From: Diphasiastrum complanatum
Lineage: Eukaryota > Streptophyta > Lycopodiopsida > Lycopodiales > Lycopodiaceae
DNA length: 60,000 nt
Direction: 5' to 3'
Assembly (NCBI GenBank): GCA_029204225.1
Contig: CM055106.1
Coordinates: forward strand, 14,636,393-14,696,392
Below, in pieces: positions 1 to 10,824 of the stretch (the stretch's first letter is position 1; every line of letters starts with the position of its first letter). The notes beneath the pieces were generated by a model, which made no database searches, was not told the origin of the DNA, and saw nothing but the letters and a program-made list of their open reading frames with translations. The translations under genes and the position numbers were made by a program.

Positions 1-100
1 TATTGCTGAAATTGACAAGGTTAAACTATGAATATTTGACCTTTTTTATATCCAATCATAATAATTTTAAAAAATTCCAACGGTCGTTATTTCATCCAAT

Positions 101-1090
101 AGCGAATTGACGCACATATACTGAATGTGAAAACCAGAGAGGATATTCTCGCGCGCTGAACCGATATTGGAAGATAATATGAATGATCAAAGCTTGACTT
201 GATAATTTCTCCTTAGCTGTGGACAGTATGAAGAGTCTATCGAATCAAGCTTTGATCATGCAAAATACCCTCCAATAATTTCGAAAATTTTCCAATTTTT
301 TCTCCCTACAATAGCGATTCGACGCATGCAGTCCAAATGAAAAATTATTGTCTTCTCCACAGGCGCGCTGATCCGATATCTGAGATGCATTGAATATATA
401 TTAAAACGCATTATGAATGTCTTATGAAAATCATCTGCATGAAGATTATCTCGAAAGAAAAAATCTCGTCTTTACGGTCCTTAAATAGGGCGAGAGTCTG
501 TAATGATTCTCCTTGTACACGTTTTTAATGTTGTCCATTTAATATTTGTTTATTATTTGTTTAATGATGATTCGGTGAGGCTAGTGATAGACTATTTAAT
601 GTATTCTAGCACAGGAACAGATTCTAGGATCGGGGCTAATGATGATTTGTAGAATCTAGTGAAAATGTATTTAATGTATTTAATGTATTCAACTATTTAA
701 TGTATTTCGGCGTAGGTAAAAATTTGTCTCACTTTGATTGGTGGATAAATGGGCTATGTTTCAAGATTCATTATTTGACAAATGTATGGCTGTGATCAAC
801 AAGAATCGGCTATAAATATGGGCACATTTCTCTATATTTCGATTTCGTGATCTTTCATTCTGAACTCACTAGTCATCTTGTTTTCTTTCTTTCTCGAGAT
901 ATCGAATCGATGCGCGCCTTCCCATACAGTGCACGGTCGGATTCATTTAGACGCGCTGAATCGATATCAACCTCTTCTAATGTGTGCTTCCGGAAAATTT
1001 CATTCTCGTCCTAACCATATTGGACCAATGCGTGTACTGTGGTTCATTCCTCTATCAATATCATTTTGTCGCGTTGAACCGATATTAGGT
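101..1090 (+). repeat. Four copies of a two-box motif in old repeat DNA
   Basis: Box 1 (roughly AGCGAATYGACGCA) lies at 101, 313 and 903, with a weak version near 1018. Box 2 (GCGCGCTGAACCGATAT and variants) lies at 151-167, 363-379, 952-967 and 1068-1086. The distance from box 1 to box 2 is close to 50 bp each time. A 13-bp inverted repeat (GATCAAAGCTTGA at 185-197 and its complement at 245-257) sits between the first two copies. I see no coding capacity in 1-1094. It may be an LTR or leader of an old retroelement, since a gag-like start follows at 1095. Confidence 0.5.
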
Positions 1091-1094
1091 TCAA

Positions 1095-1199
1095 TATGGC
1101 TAGTTCCTCCATGTCCTCAAATAACAAACTTTTGGATTTTTTGAATGCTAGTGACATTTCATCTGAGAAATTAGAGTATTTTGCGAGTATTTTTTTTTT
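1095..1199 (+). pseudogene. Short gag-like N-terminal fragment, cut off by GC-LARD
   Basis: An ATG at 1095 opens a frame rich in Ser and Asn (MASSSMSSNNKLLDFLNA...). It runs about 35 codons before entering GC-LARD sequence at 1200 and meeting a stop. The composition resembles the start of plant retrotransposon gag proteins, but the fragment is too short to assign. It could equally be a chance frame. Confidence 0.2.
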
Positions 1200-1745
1200 C
1201 CAGAGTTTGCACTAGTCCGATCTCAACATGAATTATCTCTTAGCATCTGTTCGAAGTACCAAGTCTCTCGTGCAAGACTCAACTTTCATTGTTCCTTCCT
1301 TGATCAACTGCTTTACACGTAACACAAGTCAGCGTACTCATTATGTCTCCTCATCATTGCTGGTCCAAAGAAAGCCTATAACAAGCTTTCCTTTCCACAA
1401 CAAAAACTTGTCAACTTATTAGGTCCAAAGTTCGCCAGTCTCCTCGTGCAAGTATGGCTAGGTCACCTTGAATTTCCCCCGTTTTGATCAACTTTCATTC
1501 AAAATTTGCCCCAAGAGAGAGGTGTGTGTGATAGTTTCCCTACACTTATAAAATCAGTTGATCGGACTTAGAGTAGAGTTCTAAAACAAAAAGTCTTTCC
1601 AACACTTTGCTTCCCATCTGCTAGGATTATGGCTTGATCCAACTTGTTGCCAATCTCTTTGAGGAAAAACCCAACTGACATTGGATATCACCATTGCTCA
1701 GTGAGTTTCAGTTCCAAAGGTAGCCATCCCAAATGAAGACCAACT
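1200..1745 (-). repeat. GC-LARD internal region, inverted copy
   Basis: This segment is the reverse complement of the GC-LARD internal region found forward at 2460-2814 plus 8976-9192, and again at 12910-13500. The shared edge is CCAGAGTTTGCAC at 1200-1212 and its complement at 9180-9192. Together with the forward copy it forms an inverted repeat with arms of about 540 bp, separated by about 700 bp before Copia-A was inserted. No protein is encoded. Confidence 0.75.
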
Positions 1746-2259
1746 TGGAAGCCAACCTGGCGCCACGCCAGACTGGACAGCCATAAACTGGAACCTTTCA
1801 CCCAAGCAAGCCATCCAACTTAGCCAACAGGTTAGAGCCCAATCCCCAAGAGCTTAATTCATTCACGTTCATGCAAGGCACACTCAGAACCAAAAGCCGC
1901 GACAAATATGGAGACAACCATTTCTTAAACCGAATGGTCCCGACAGCATACCGTTGGCGCCACGGACCAAATGGTCCCAACGGCATACCGCTGACATCCC
2001 GGCATACGACCCTCAGCTTTGTGCTAGATCAAAAAGTTTGAAGCGGCCTTACAACTGGCGCTTTACCGAACACTGAAACCCAGAAGGTAATCAAAGTCAG
2101 TTTGAGAAAAATCTCACTTTATTAATACATCTGAGAAGGTTACATTTCAAGTGTGTGACCAACCCTAGTCTTCGGGGCACTGGCATGCCAAGGCACGCGC
2201 CAGGACAACATTCCAGCAAGGGAGACTGAGACTTGGTTGGAGCTCACCCTGAGTCACAA
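1746..2259 (-). repeat. GC-LARD LTR fragment, inverted
   Basis: This is the reverse complement of the middle part of the 1187-bp GC-LARD LTR at 10825-12011. It includes the hairpin-forming GGACC...GGTCC pairs near 1940-1980, GGCGCC sites and the segment around 2100-2170 that in LTR orientation reads TTATCAATAAAGTGGG and CTTGAAATGTAACC. At 2260 it joins directly to forward internal sequence, so this is a rearrangement junction and not an intact LTR end. Confidence 0.7.
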
Positions 2260-2814
2260 CCAAGAGGACTACATAATCTGTGGGGCGGATTCGTAGTTCA
2301 AGTACTCGCACATGAACAACAACAAAACGACTCGATGTTTGCAGAGGATGGATGGCTAGCCTGTTTCTTGGGTTAGTTTCATTTGCGACAACGCCCACCA
2401 GACGCAAGCAGGAAGTCAAAAGTTGGAAAGGGCAATTTCAGGGGAGATTTTCTATGGAGCAGTTGGTCTTCATTTGGGATGGCCACCTTCGGAACTGAAA
2501 CTCACTGAGCATGGGTGATATCCAGTATCAGTTGGGTTTTTCCTCAAAGGGGAAAGACTAGGATCCTCTTCAGAGATTGGCAACAAGTTGGATCGAGCCA
2601 TAATCCTAGCAGATGGGAAGTAAAGTGTTGGAAGATCTTTGTGTCCAAAGAACTCTACTCTAAGGTCGGTCAGCTAATTGTATAAGCAGGAGGGGAATAT
2701 AACACACACCTCTCTCTTGGGGCAAATTTTGAATGAAAGTTGATCAAAACAGGGGCAAATTCAAGGTGACCTAGTCATACTCACATGAGGAGACTGGCAA
2801 ACTTTGGACCTAAT
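2260..2814 (+). repeat. GC-LARD internal region, forward copy I (left of Copia-A)
   Basis: This matches 12730-13280 of the more complete GC-LARD copy nearly base for base. The copy continues at 8976 after the Copia-A insertion. The last five bases, CTAAT at 2810-2814, are the left target-site duplication of Copia-A. No coding frame of substance is present. Confidence 0.75.
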
Positions 2815-3495
2815 TGTAAAAATTACAGCAAATAAGGATCCTAAAACACTTGAAATGATGAGAAAAACAATAGATTATGATTTCATAAGATTAGCACAAG
2901 TTGAACCATCAAAATCCATCAAAAACCTATGCTTGAACCTCACTAAATGGCCCAAATCCTTGAAGAAGGCTTCACACATGTGAAAGTACGGCCTCCCACA
3001 GTCTGAGTACTGTACACCAGACCTACATTCAATCCTATAATCATTAGTAATCACAAGTACTCAAACAATTATGAACATAGAGAGCAATTGCACCATTATG
3101 AGAGAAAAAACATGAAATTGCTTGATTGATTTTGGTGAGATATCATCACCTATATATACATGATCCATCACGGTTTTGGGAAGGTATGAGTAGCCCTAAA
3201 CCTATCCCTAATGCTAATTTTGGTGGATCTTTCATCCCTACCAAGTTAGGGTTGGAATCTTGGAGATCCCTCAACAATGCAAAAATTACCAAAAATAGCT
3301 CCTATTTTTTCTCCCTTGTATCTAAGCATAATTTGGACTCATTCCAAAGGTTCTAACACTTAGGTCTACTTGAGAACATCCTTATGAATGGAATCCTATG
3401 CTATTTGGCACGTGTGACAAGCCACATCATGACCATCTAATATCTACAAGTCATATGACCAAAACTAGTCAAGCTAGAATTGTGAATTTTTAACA
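2815..3495 (-). repeat. Copia-A 3' LTR
   Basis: In element orientation the LTR begins TGTTAAAAATTCACAATTC and ends TGTAATTTTTACA, so it has the usual TG...CA ends. It is 681 bp, the same as its partner. The frame of 76 codons inside it is shared by both LTRs and is not a gene. Confidence 0.95.
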
Positions 3496-3509
3496 CTCCT
3501 CCTCACTAT
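3496..3509 (-). promoter_or_regulatory. Copia-A polypurine tract
   Basis: In element orientation the bases directly before the 3' LTR read AGTGAGGAGGAG, a purine run in the position where plus-strand DNA synthesis is primed. It lies just after the stop codon of the polyprotein. Confidence 0.8.
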
Positions 3510-6500
3510 CTAGCTTGGTTCAATCATTGCTTTACTAATCACTCCAAGTGATGATCTGAACTTCATAAATGGTGTCTTTTGAAGTGGTTTAGTAAGTAGA
3601 TCAGCTACACATTCATTGCTTGGAACATGCTCCAAAGCAATCTCCTTGGCTTGCACCATTTCTCTCACAAAGTGATGGCATATCTCAATGTGCTTAGATC
3701 TTGCATGGAAGATTGGGTTAGATGCAAGGTGTTGGGCTGATATATTGTCATTGTAGATGATTGGTGCCTCCTCTGAATCCATGATCTTTAGTTCCACCAA
3801 TAATCTCTTGATCCAAAGTACCTCCTTTGTAGTGGTTGTCAAAGCTTTGTACTCGGCCTCGGTTGAAGATAGAGATATAGTTTCTTGCTTTTTTGAAAGC
3901 CATGAAACCACACCTTCTCCTATGAAAGTTGAATAGGCACTTGTTGATTTCCTATCCCTCTTGTCCCCTGCAAAATCTGAATCACTAAATGCATGAAGGT
4001 TAATCACATCTCCTCTATATAGAATCCCAAAATCCAATGTACCCGAGATGTATCTTAGAATCCTCTTAGCCTTTTTCCAATGGATATTCAATGGCTTTTG
4101 CATGGATTGGCTCAACCTACCTACACTAAAGCTAAGATCTGGTCTAGTTATAGTGATCCACATTAAGGAACCTATAAGTTGCCTAAACAAAGTGATGTCC
4201 ATGAAGGATCTTTCATCATCTTCATTTGGCACTTTTACATCTTGCTCCATTGGTGTGTCAACACTTTTGCATACTTCCATCTTAAACTTCTTCAAAAGAC
4301 TTTGAGCATAGTTTACTTGACTTATAAAGATAAAATCAGACCCTCTAAGTACTTCTATGCCTAAGATGAAGTGAAGACACCCTAGATCTACCATCTTGAA
4401 CTCTAAGGATAGATCTATCTTGATTTTTTCAATACCATCAACACTATTTCCACTAATGATGATGTCATCTACATAAATGAGTAAAAGTACAATACCAACA
4501 TCATCAAACTTAATGTAAAGAGTGGGATCATATTCACTTTGAACAAAAGAAAGTGAAATAAGATAGCAATGTAGTCTTGAATTCCAAGATCTCGAGGCTT
4601 GCTTCAAGCCATAGATGCTTCTTTGGAGATGGCATACTTTGTTCTCCATTCCATGCTTGATGAACCCTTGTGGCTGCTCCATATAGATATCCTCTTCCAA
4701 AAAACCATTCAAGAAAGCATTAGAGACATCCATTTGACATAGAATCCATCCAAAATGTGATGCAAGTGCAATGATTAGTCTTATTGTGACCGTCTTGGCC
4801 ACGGGTGCAAAAGTTTCCTCATAGTCTATCCCTCTCTCTTGAGCATAACCTTTTGCAACTAATCTTGCTTTATGTTTGTTAACACTCCCATTTGCATTCA
4901 ACTTAAGCTTGAAGACCCACTTGCATCCTATTACATTCCTTTGAGGTATCTCAACAAGCAACCAAGTTTCATTCTCAATCAAGGCATCATACTCATCCAA
5001 CATAGCTTTATACCATTCTTTGGAGTTCAATGCATCTTCAACATTAGACGGTTCTTCAAAACTAGATAAAGCATAAGAAGTGGATGAGATACCCTCAACT
5101 TGCTGTCCTTTGCCTTGATATGTGAGCCTTGATGGCTCCACTTTTGCCCTTGAAGATCTCCTTGGTGTGATAGGTGGGTTTGGTGCTTGCTCCTCCATGA
5201 GCTCCTCCTCAAAACCAAGATCTTGCTCCTCGGCCATCTTCTTCTTGATTGTTGGAGCACTTGAGCCTTCTTCAAGCATATGCATATGATGTTCATCAAA
5301 GATGACATCCCTTGAAACAACAAATTTGTTCAAGGATGGGAGATAGACTTTGTAGCCCTTGCTTGAGCTTGCATATCCAAGCATGATCCCTCTTGTGGAA
5401 GATGGATCCTCCTTCGTTCTTGTTTCCAATGGCACATGCACATAACATATACACCCAAAAACTTTCAAGTGATTAAGATTGGGTTTCTTTCCATACAACA
5501 TCTCATAAGGAGTTTTGCCTTCAATTCCTTTGCAAGACACCCTACTCATCAAGTAGTTCGCACATACAAGAGACTCACCCCAAAAGGATTTGGGCAAACA
5601 AGCATCTAATCTTAAAGCCTTAGAACATTCACATAATGTTCTATTCCTTCTTTCAGAAACTCCATTTTGTTGAGGAGTGTAAGGACAAGAAGTCTCTTTC
5701 TTGATCCCTTCCTCCTCACAAAAGGCCTTGAACTCATTGGAGATGAATTCTCCACCATTGTCACTTCTAAGAATCTTGATGCTATGATTATGATGCTTTT
5801 CCACAAACAACTTGAACTTTACAAAAGTATCAAATACTTGAGACTTGAAGGAAAGTAAGAACACCCAACAATATCTTGAGTAGTCATCAATGAAGGTTAA
5901 AAACATGGATGAACCTCCATTAGATTTGGTGCTAGCAATGTGCACATCCGAGTGTATGAGTTCAAGAGGATGAGATGACTTTGTGATGGAGTTAGGAAAC
6001 ACCTTCTTATGTGCCTTGGATAAGGCACAAGCTTCACAAACCTTGTCTTCCTTCCCAATAGACCTTGGTAGGCCTAAAACATACTCCTCCTTGATCATAG
6101 CCTCCATGGAACCCGAGTTGACATGTCCAAGTCTTTTGTGCCATAAAGTAAAGGTAGATATCTTGCTCTTCTCGGCCAACATGACAACATTAGTATCCAC
6201 AAATGCATCCAGCTTATAAAGTTTGCCAAGTCTAGTGCCCTTAGCCACTATCTTACCCTTCTTCTTGATGAAACATTCATTTGAAGCAAAGTCAACATTG
6301 AAACCATTGTCTACCATTTGGCCAACACTTAGTAGATTCTTTGTTATTGTAAGAATGTACAAAACACCTTCTATGTTGATCTTTTTGGAAGATCCTAAGC
6401 AAAGGGGAATGCTACCAACTCCTTCAATCTTACAAGCTTCATCATTTGCTGTATAGATAGACTTTATAGGTCCATCATAAGATAAGAGAGAAGAGAAAAA

Positions 6501-7478
6501 CTCCCTTTTACTAGTCATGTGTGAACTAGCACCCGAGTCAATCCACCAAGGATCTTCTCCTTTGAAGCTTGTTGAAGAAAATATGGACATCATGAGAGAG
6601 TCCTCATGTGAACTCTCCTCCTCCTCCTCTTTGCTCATGTTGGCTTGGCTTTGATCTTGCTTCCTCTTGAAGCATTCCGAGGCATAATGCCCCATCTTGC
6701 TACAATAGTAGCACTTCACCTTTGATTTGTCCTTCTTGACTTTGGTGGTTGATGGAGATGCCTTTGGGGGTCCTTCTTGATCCTCAAGCTTTGTAGACTT
6801 CTTGAATGTTGATCCTTTGCCTTTGGACTTGCCTTTGCCTTTGTTGAAGAGAGCTTGGTCATCTCCACCTTGGATGGAAAGCCTATCCATCCTCTCTTGC
6901 ATTTGGCTCCTTCTTGATTCCTCGGCCATGAGTGTGCCTTGGAGTTCTTCAAGTATGGGTAGCTTACCCATAATTGCATATCCTTGAACCAAATTGTCAA
7001 ATTCAAAGCTTAGTCCATTCAATATGAGTTGAACAAGCTCTTCATCCTTGATAGGGTCACCTATAAAGGCTAGCTCTTTGTTCAATTCCTTTACTCTTAG
7101 GACAAAAGTATGTGCACTCTCTCCTTTCTTTTGATAGCTTCTATAGATTTGATTCTTCAAAGCTAACATTCTAGTTTGGTTCTTGGATTCATAGACCTTT
7201 TGCAAAGTCTCCCAAGCATCTTGAGCTGAAGTGCAATCTCCTACCTCTCTTAAGAGTTCATTTGCAACATTCATTTTTATGCAATGTAGTGCAACATTGC
7301 ACCTCTTGATGTATTTGGCTTTTTCTTGAGGATGAATAGGTTCACCCTCCTTACCATTTACAATTTCCATCAGATCTTGCATGATCATGATAGATTCCAT
7401 TCTAACTTTCCATATGGAATAGTTAGTTTTGTTGAGCCTTTCATTAGTATCCAAAAGATATGCATTTATAGATGCCAT
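3510..7478 (-). CDS. Copia-A gag-pol polyprotein, uninterrupted
   Basis: This is a single frame of 1322 codons, a normal length for a plant Ty1/copia polyprotein. Gag of the UBN2 type covers about residues 1-200. A CCHC zinc knuckle is at 256-269 (CYYCSKMGHYASEC). The aspartic protease active site DSG is at 314-316. The GAG-pre-integrase region is near 440-490, with zinc-binding H447, H452, C481 and C484. The integrase core triad fits D511, D573 and E609. Reverse transcriptase spans about 830-1080, with D917 and YVDD at 1002-1005. RNase H has D1166, E1207 and D1244. The integrase-before-RT order defines copia. All catalytic residues checked are present and there is no stop or frameshift, so the element could be autonomous. 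The ATG at 7478 is the first in frame and fits the family start. Confidence 0.95.
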   Translation of the reverse strand: MASINAYLLDTNERLNKTNYSIWKVRMESIMIMQDLMEIVNGKEGEPIHPQEKAKYIKRCNVALHCIKMNVANELLREVGDCTSAQDAWETLQKVYESKNQTRMLALKNQIYRSYQKKGESAHTFVLRVKELNKELAFIGDPIKDEELVQLILNGLSFEFDNLVQGYAIMGKLPILEELQGTLMAEESRRSQMQERMDRLSIQGGDDQALFNKGKGKSKGKGSTFKKSTKLEDQEGPPKASPSTTKVKKDKSKVKCYYCSKMGHYASECFKRKQDQSQANMSKEEEEESSHEDSLMMSIFSSTSFKGEDPWWIDSGASSHMTSKREFFSSLLSYDGPIKSIYTANDEACKIEGVGSIPLCLGSSKKINIEGVLYILTITKNLLSVGQMVDNGFNVDFASNECFIKKKGKIVAKGTRLGKLYKLDAFVDTNVVMLAEKSKISTFTLWHKRLGHVNSGSMEAMIKEEYVLGLPRSIGKEDKVCEACALSKAHKKVFPNSITKSSHPLELIHSDVHIASTKSNGGSSMFLTFIDDYSRYCWVFLLSFKSQVFDTFVKFKLFVEKHHNHSIKILRSDNGGEFISNEFKAFCEEEGIKKETSCPYTPQQNGVSERRNRTLCECSKALRLDACLPKSFWGESLVCANYLMSRVSCKGIEGKTPYEMLYGKKPNLNHLKVFGCICYVHVPLETRTKEDPSSTRGIMLGYASSSKGYKVYLPSLNKFVVSRDVIFDEHHMHMLEEGSSAPTIKKKMAEEQDLGFEEELMEEQAPNPPITPRRSSRAKVEPSRLTYQGKGQQVEGISSTSYALSSFEEPSNVEDALNSKEWYKAMLDEYDALIENETWLLVEIPQRNVIGCKWVFKLKLNANGSVNKHKARLVAKGYAQERGIDYEETFAPVAKTVTIRLIIALASHFGWILCQMDVSNAFLNGFLEEDIYMEQPQGFIKHGMENKVCHLQRSIYGLKQASRSWNSRLHCYLISLSFVQSEYDPTLYIKFDDVGIVLLLIYVDDIIISGNSVDGIEKIKIDLSLEFKMVDLGCLHFILGIEVLRGSDFIFISQVNYAQSLLKKFKMEVCKSVDTPMEQDVKVPNEDDERSFMDITLFRQLIGSLMWITITRPDLSFSVGRLSQSMQKPLNIHWKKAKRILRYISGTLDFGILYRGDVINLHAFSDSDFAGDKRDRKSTSAYSTFIGEGVVSWLSKKQETISLSSTEAEYKALTTTTKEVLWIKRLLVELKIMDSEEAPIIYNDNISAQHLASNPIFHARSKHIEICHHFVREMVQAKEIALEHVPSNECVADLLTKPLQKTPFMKFRSSLGVISKAMIEPS

Positions 7479-8277
7479 CTAGTCTCCTAATCAAGGACTT
7501 GACACAAATGAAGGTTACTTCTATTGATTTGATTGAAGGTCTACCTTATCCCACTTCTTAGGGACCTAAAAAGATCAGTAATAGACTTCCTATAAAGATC
7601 TAAGAATGATCTCTAACAAAATCAAATCATAGAATACTAGAAACAATGCACTTGCTTGATTGAAGTAGACAATACTAGTAGAATTGCCCCTCTTTCTATA
7701 AAGAACATTAAAGCTTCCAAATGATCTGATCAAGAGTGAATTTCAGAAACCTAATATACTTCCAAAATCACTTGTAAAAGATCTAAATGGAACTTAATGA
7801 GGATGCAACACAATATACTATCCAATCACAAGCAAAAAATGATCAAAATTGATGAAAAATTGATCTAATTTGGTGCATAAGTCAAGCAATGGTTGGACTG
7901 AACCTAAATCACTTTAGGAGGTACCTACTACACCTTAGAACAGCCTTGAAGAGTCCCCAAAACTCTGATCTTCCCTCTCCTTGAATGCTAGAAAGCCTCC
8001 TCTATGAAATCACCTCCAAAACTCGCTTAGAAATCAATGCTTGGAGCAAGCAAAACTTGCTATCTTGGTAATGTGAATTGAATTCAACTTTGCCTCTGGT
8101 TTTAGAAATCTAAACACCTGCAAATGAAGTCACACAACACCAATCTCCAATGTATTTGACTCACTTTGAGTTCTAGAATCAATACTAGATGCTAAGATCC
8201 AATCTACACAAGATTTAGATCAAAAATTGTGATCAAATTGAATGAAAACCAAGGATTTAGCTCATTTCAGCCTTTAG

Positions 8278-8289
8278 GCTCTGATACCA
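8278..8289 (-). promoter_or_regulatory. Copia-A primer binding site (initiator tRNA-Met)
   Basis: On the minus strand TGGTATCAGAGC follows the 5' LTR with no spacer. This is the standard plant copia site complementary to the 3' end of initiator methionine tRNA. Confidence 0.93.
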
Positions 8290-8970
8290 TGTAAAAATTA
8301 CAGCAAATAAGGATCCTAAAACACTTGAAATGATGAGGAAAACAATAGATTATGATTTCATAAGATTAGCGCAAGTTGAACCATCAAAATCCATCAAAAA
8401 CCTATGCTTGAACCTCACTAAATGGCCCAAATCCTTGAAGAAGGCTTCACACGTGTGAAAGTACGGCCTCCCACAGTCTGAGTACTGTACACCAGACCTA
8501 CATTCAATCCTATAATCATTAGTAATCACAAGTACTCAAACAATTATGAACATAGAGAGCAATTGCACCATTATGAGAGAAAAAACATGAAATTGCTTGA
8601 TTGATTTTGGTCAGATATCATCACCTATATATACATGATCCATCACGGTTTTGGGCAGGTATGAGTAGCCCTAAACCTATCCCTAATGCTAATTTTGGTG
8701 GATCTTTCATCCCTACCAAGTTAGGGTTGGAATCTTGGAGATCCCTCAACAATGCAAAAATTACCAAAAATAGCTCCTATTTTTTCTCCCTTGTATCTAA
8801 GCATAATTTGGACTCATTCCAAAGGTTCTAACACTTAGGTCTACTTGAGAACATCCTTATGAATGGAATCCTATGCTATTTGGCACGTGTGACAAGCCAC
8901 ATCATGACCATCTAATATTTACAAGTCATATGACCAAAACTAGTCAAGCTAGAATTGTGAATTTTTAACA
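8290..8970 (-). repeat. Copia-A 5' LTR with TATA box
   Basis: This LTR drives the element. A TATATATA-type box lies at about 8625-8635 (minus strand) in a plausible promoter position. It differs from the 3' LTR at six positions and by no indels. Confidence 0.93.
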
Positions 8971-10016
8971 CTAATAAGTTGACAAGTTTTTGTTGCGGAA
9001 TGGAAAGTTTGTTATAGGCTTTCTCTGGACCAACAATGATGAGAAAACATATGAGTACGCTGGCTTGTGTTACGTGTAAGGTAGCTGATCAATGAAGGAA
9101 CTGTGAAAGTTGAGTCTTGCATGAGAGACTTGGTACTTCGAACGGACGCTAAGGGACAGTTCGTGTTGAGATCGGACTAGTGCAAACTCTGGGTACATGT
9201 GTCTAATTCAGAGAGAGCTACTTGAAGCCAAGCTCGATGTACACTTCTTGTTTTGACTGTGAGGCAACTGACCAGTGATGGAATTGTGAAAGTCAAGTTT
9301 TGCGCGACGGACATGGTGCTTCAAACAAACGCAAAAAGATAGTTCGTATGCGGATCAAACTGGTGCGACCCTTTGGCTTTCCACGAGGTCAATGGTTACA
9401 TTTGGGCTGATTCAAAGAGCTACTTCAAGCTAAGTGAGAGGTGCATTGCAGAGTACTCAATCTTTGCCTACCTTAAAGAGCCAAGAATGAAAAGTATCAA
9501 GATCAGGCTGGGACAAGGAGAAAAATCCAGGCACGAAAGCAACAAGGCACGGAGTGGACCATAAAGTGGGCAATCAAACGATAAATCCTTTGGCTCATGG
9601 AGCCTTGATAACTTTGCGGAACTGATCAAATCTGGAGCTCAGGGAGCTCAACACAAAGTGCATCAAGGACAAATCAGGAGCTCAAAGGAGTTCCAAAGTC
9701 AAAAGTCAGAAGCGACAGGGGGGAACATTTCACAGAAATGCCTCTGTCAACAGTTAATAAGGTTCTTGGGTTTTACGTAAGCGATATAAAATCTACGCTT
9801 TTCCCAAACAAAGAGATATTTCCAAGTTATGTAATTTTTCAGTACAAAGAGCTAAGCCTCCGACTTGTGTTGTGCCAGCTTCAATGTCAATAAAAAGTGG
9901 CCAGTAAATTAGTATTGTGCCAAGTAGCTTAAATGTATAGTTATTTTAATTGGGAGACACCTTTACTTTAATCTGACATCTGATGAGGACATCAGATTTT
10001 ATAAAGGTGGGGTGGA
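8971..10016 (+). repeat. GC-LARD internal region, forward copy I (right of Copia-A)
   Basis: The segment begins with the right CTAAT duplication and continues the sequence broken at 2814. It matches 13276-14184, except for an extra stretch of about 140 bp at roughly 9583-9720 that the second copy lacks. It ends with the polypurine tract AAAGGTGGGGTGGA at 10003-10016, directly before an LTR start. No long frame is present. Confidence 0.8.
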
Positions 10017-10824
10017 TGTTGTAAAGCTACCTTTACAAGCTTTACTTACGGTGCCACTAGCGCCAGCATTGTCCCCGGCGCCAGCAACGCCCCTGCTGCT
10101 CCCGGCGCCGGCACCGCTCCCGCCACCACTGTGACCAGAATCCATTCGGCGCCAAGTTTCTATGGCTGAAAATCTTTGATCGGTTCTAACGAAGTCCAGA
10201 GAGCTCAGATCAATGTGCAATCACCTCACACGATCTAGGCATGATTAAAGGAAGCATGGGGATCAATAAATTCTAGAGAGAGAAAATGACTTTCTAGAGA
10301 GAGAAAATGACATTCTAGAGAGAGAAAATCCTAGAGAGAGCCTGGGTAGAGTACTTGGTATGAGAGGAGGTGGCGAATCCCACCAATAATGTACGGGAGT
10401 GCGGGTTGCGACTCAGGGCGAGCTCCAACCAAGTCTCAGCCTCCCTTGATGGAATGTTGTCTGGCACTCGCCTTGGCATGCCAGCGCCCCGGAGACTAGG
10501 GTCGGTCACACACTTGAAATGTAACCTTCTCAGATTTATCAATAAAGTGGGATTTTTCTCAAACTGACTCTGATTACCATCTAGGTTTCAGTGTTCGGTA
10601 AAAGCGCCAGTTGTAAGGTTGCTTCAAACTTTTTAATTTGGCACATAGTTGAGGGTCGTATCCCGGGACGCCAGCGGTATGTCGTCGGGACCATTCGGAC
10701 CTTGGCGCCACCTGTATGCTATCGGGACCATTTGGTTCAGGAACTGGTTGTCTCCATATCTGTCGCGGCTTGTGATTCTGAGTGTTCCTTGCATGAACGT
10801 AAATGGGTTAAGTTCTTGGGAAAC
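10017..10824 (+). repeat. GC-LARD 3' LTR of copy I, truncated
   Basis: The LTR starts TGTTGTAAAGCTACC right after the polypurine tract and aligns with the first ~755 bp of the full LTR at 10825-12011. It then stops where the next LTR starts exactly at its TG terminus. It carries three tandem copies of a ~22-bp unit (TCTAGAGAGAGAAAATGAC) near 10272-10340, where the next LTR has fewer. GGCGCC sites are frequent. Confidence 0.8.

Larger units (their letters stand above)
2815..8970 (-). mobile_element. Copia-A: complete Ty1/copia LTR retrotransposon
   Basis: The element is 6156 bp with two 681-bp LTRs (2815-3495 and 8290-8970), flanked by the perfect 5-bp duplication CTAAT at 2810-2814 and 8971-8975. 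It lies on the minus strand: 5' LTR, primer binding site, one long polyprotein frame, polypurine tract, 3' LTR. The LTRs have no length difference and I count six substitutions (near positions 51, 85, 164, 324, 367 and 630 of the LTR), about 99.1% identity. That indicates a young insertion. It interrupts the older GC-LARD element, so the order of events is clear. Confidence 0.97.
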
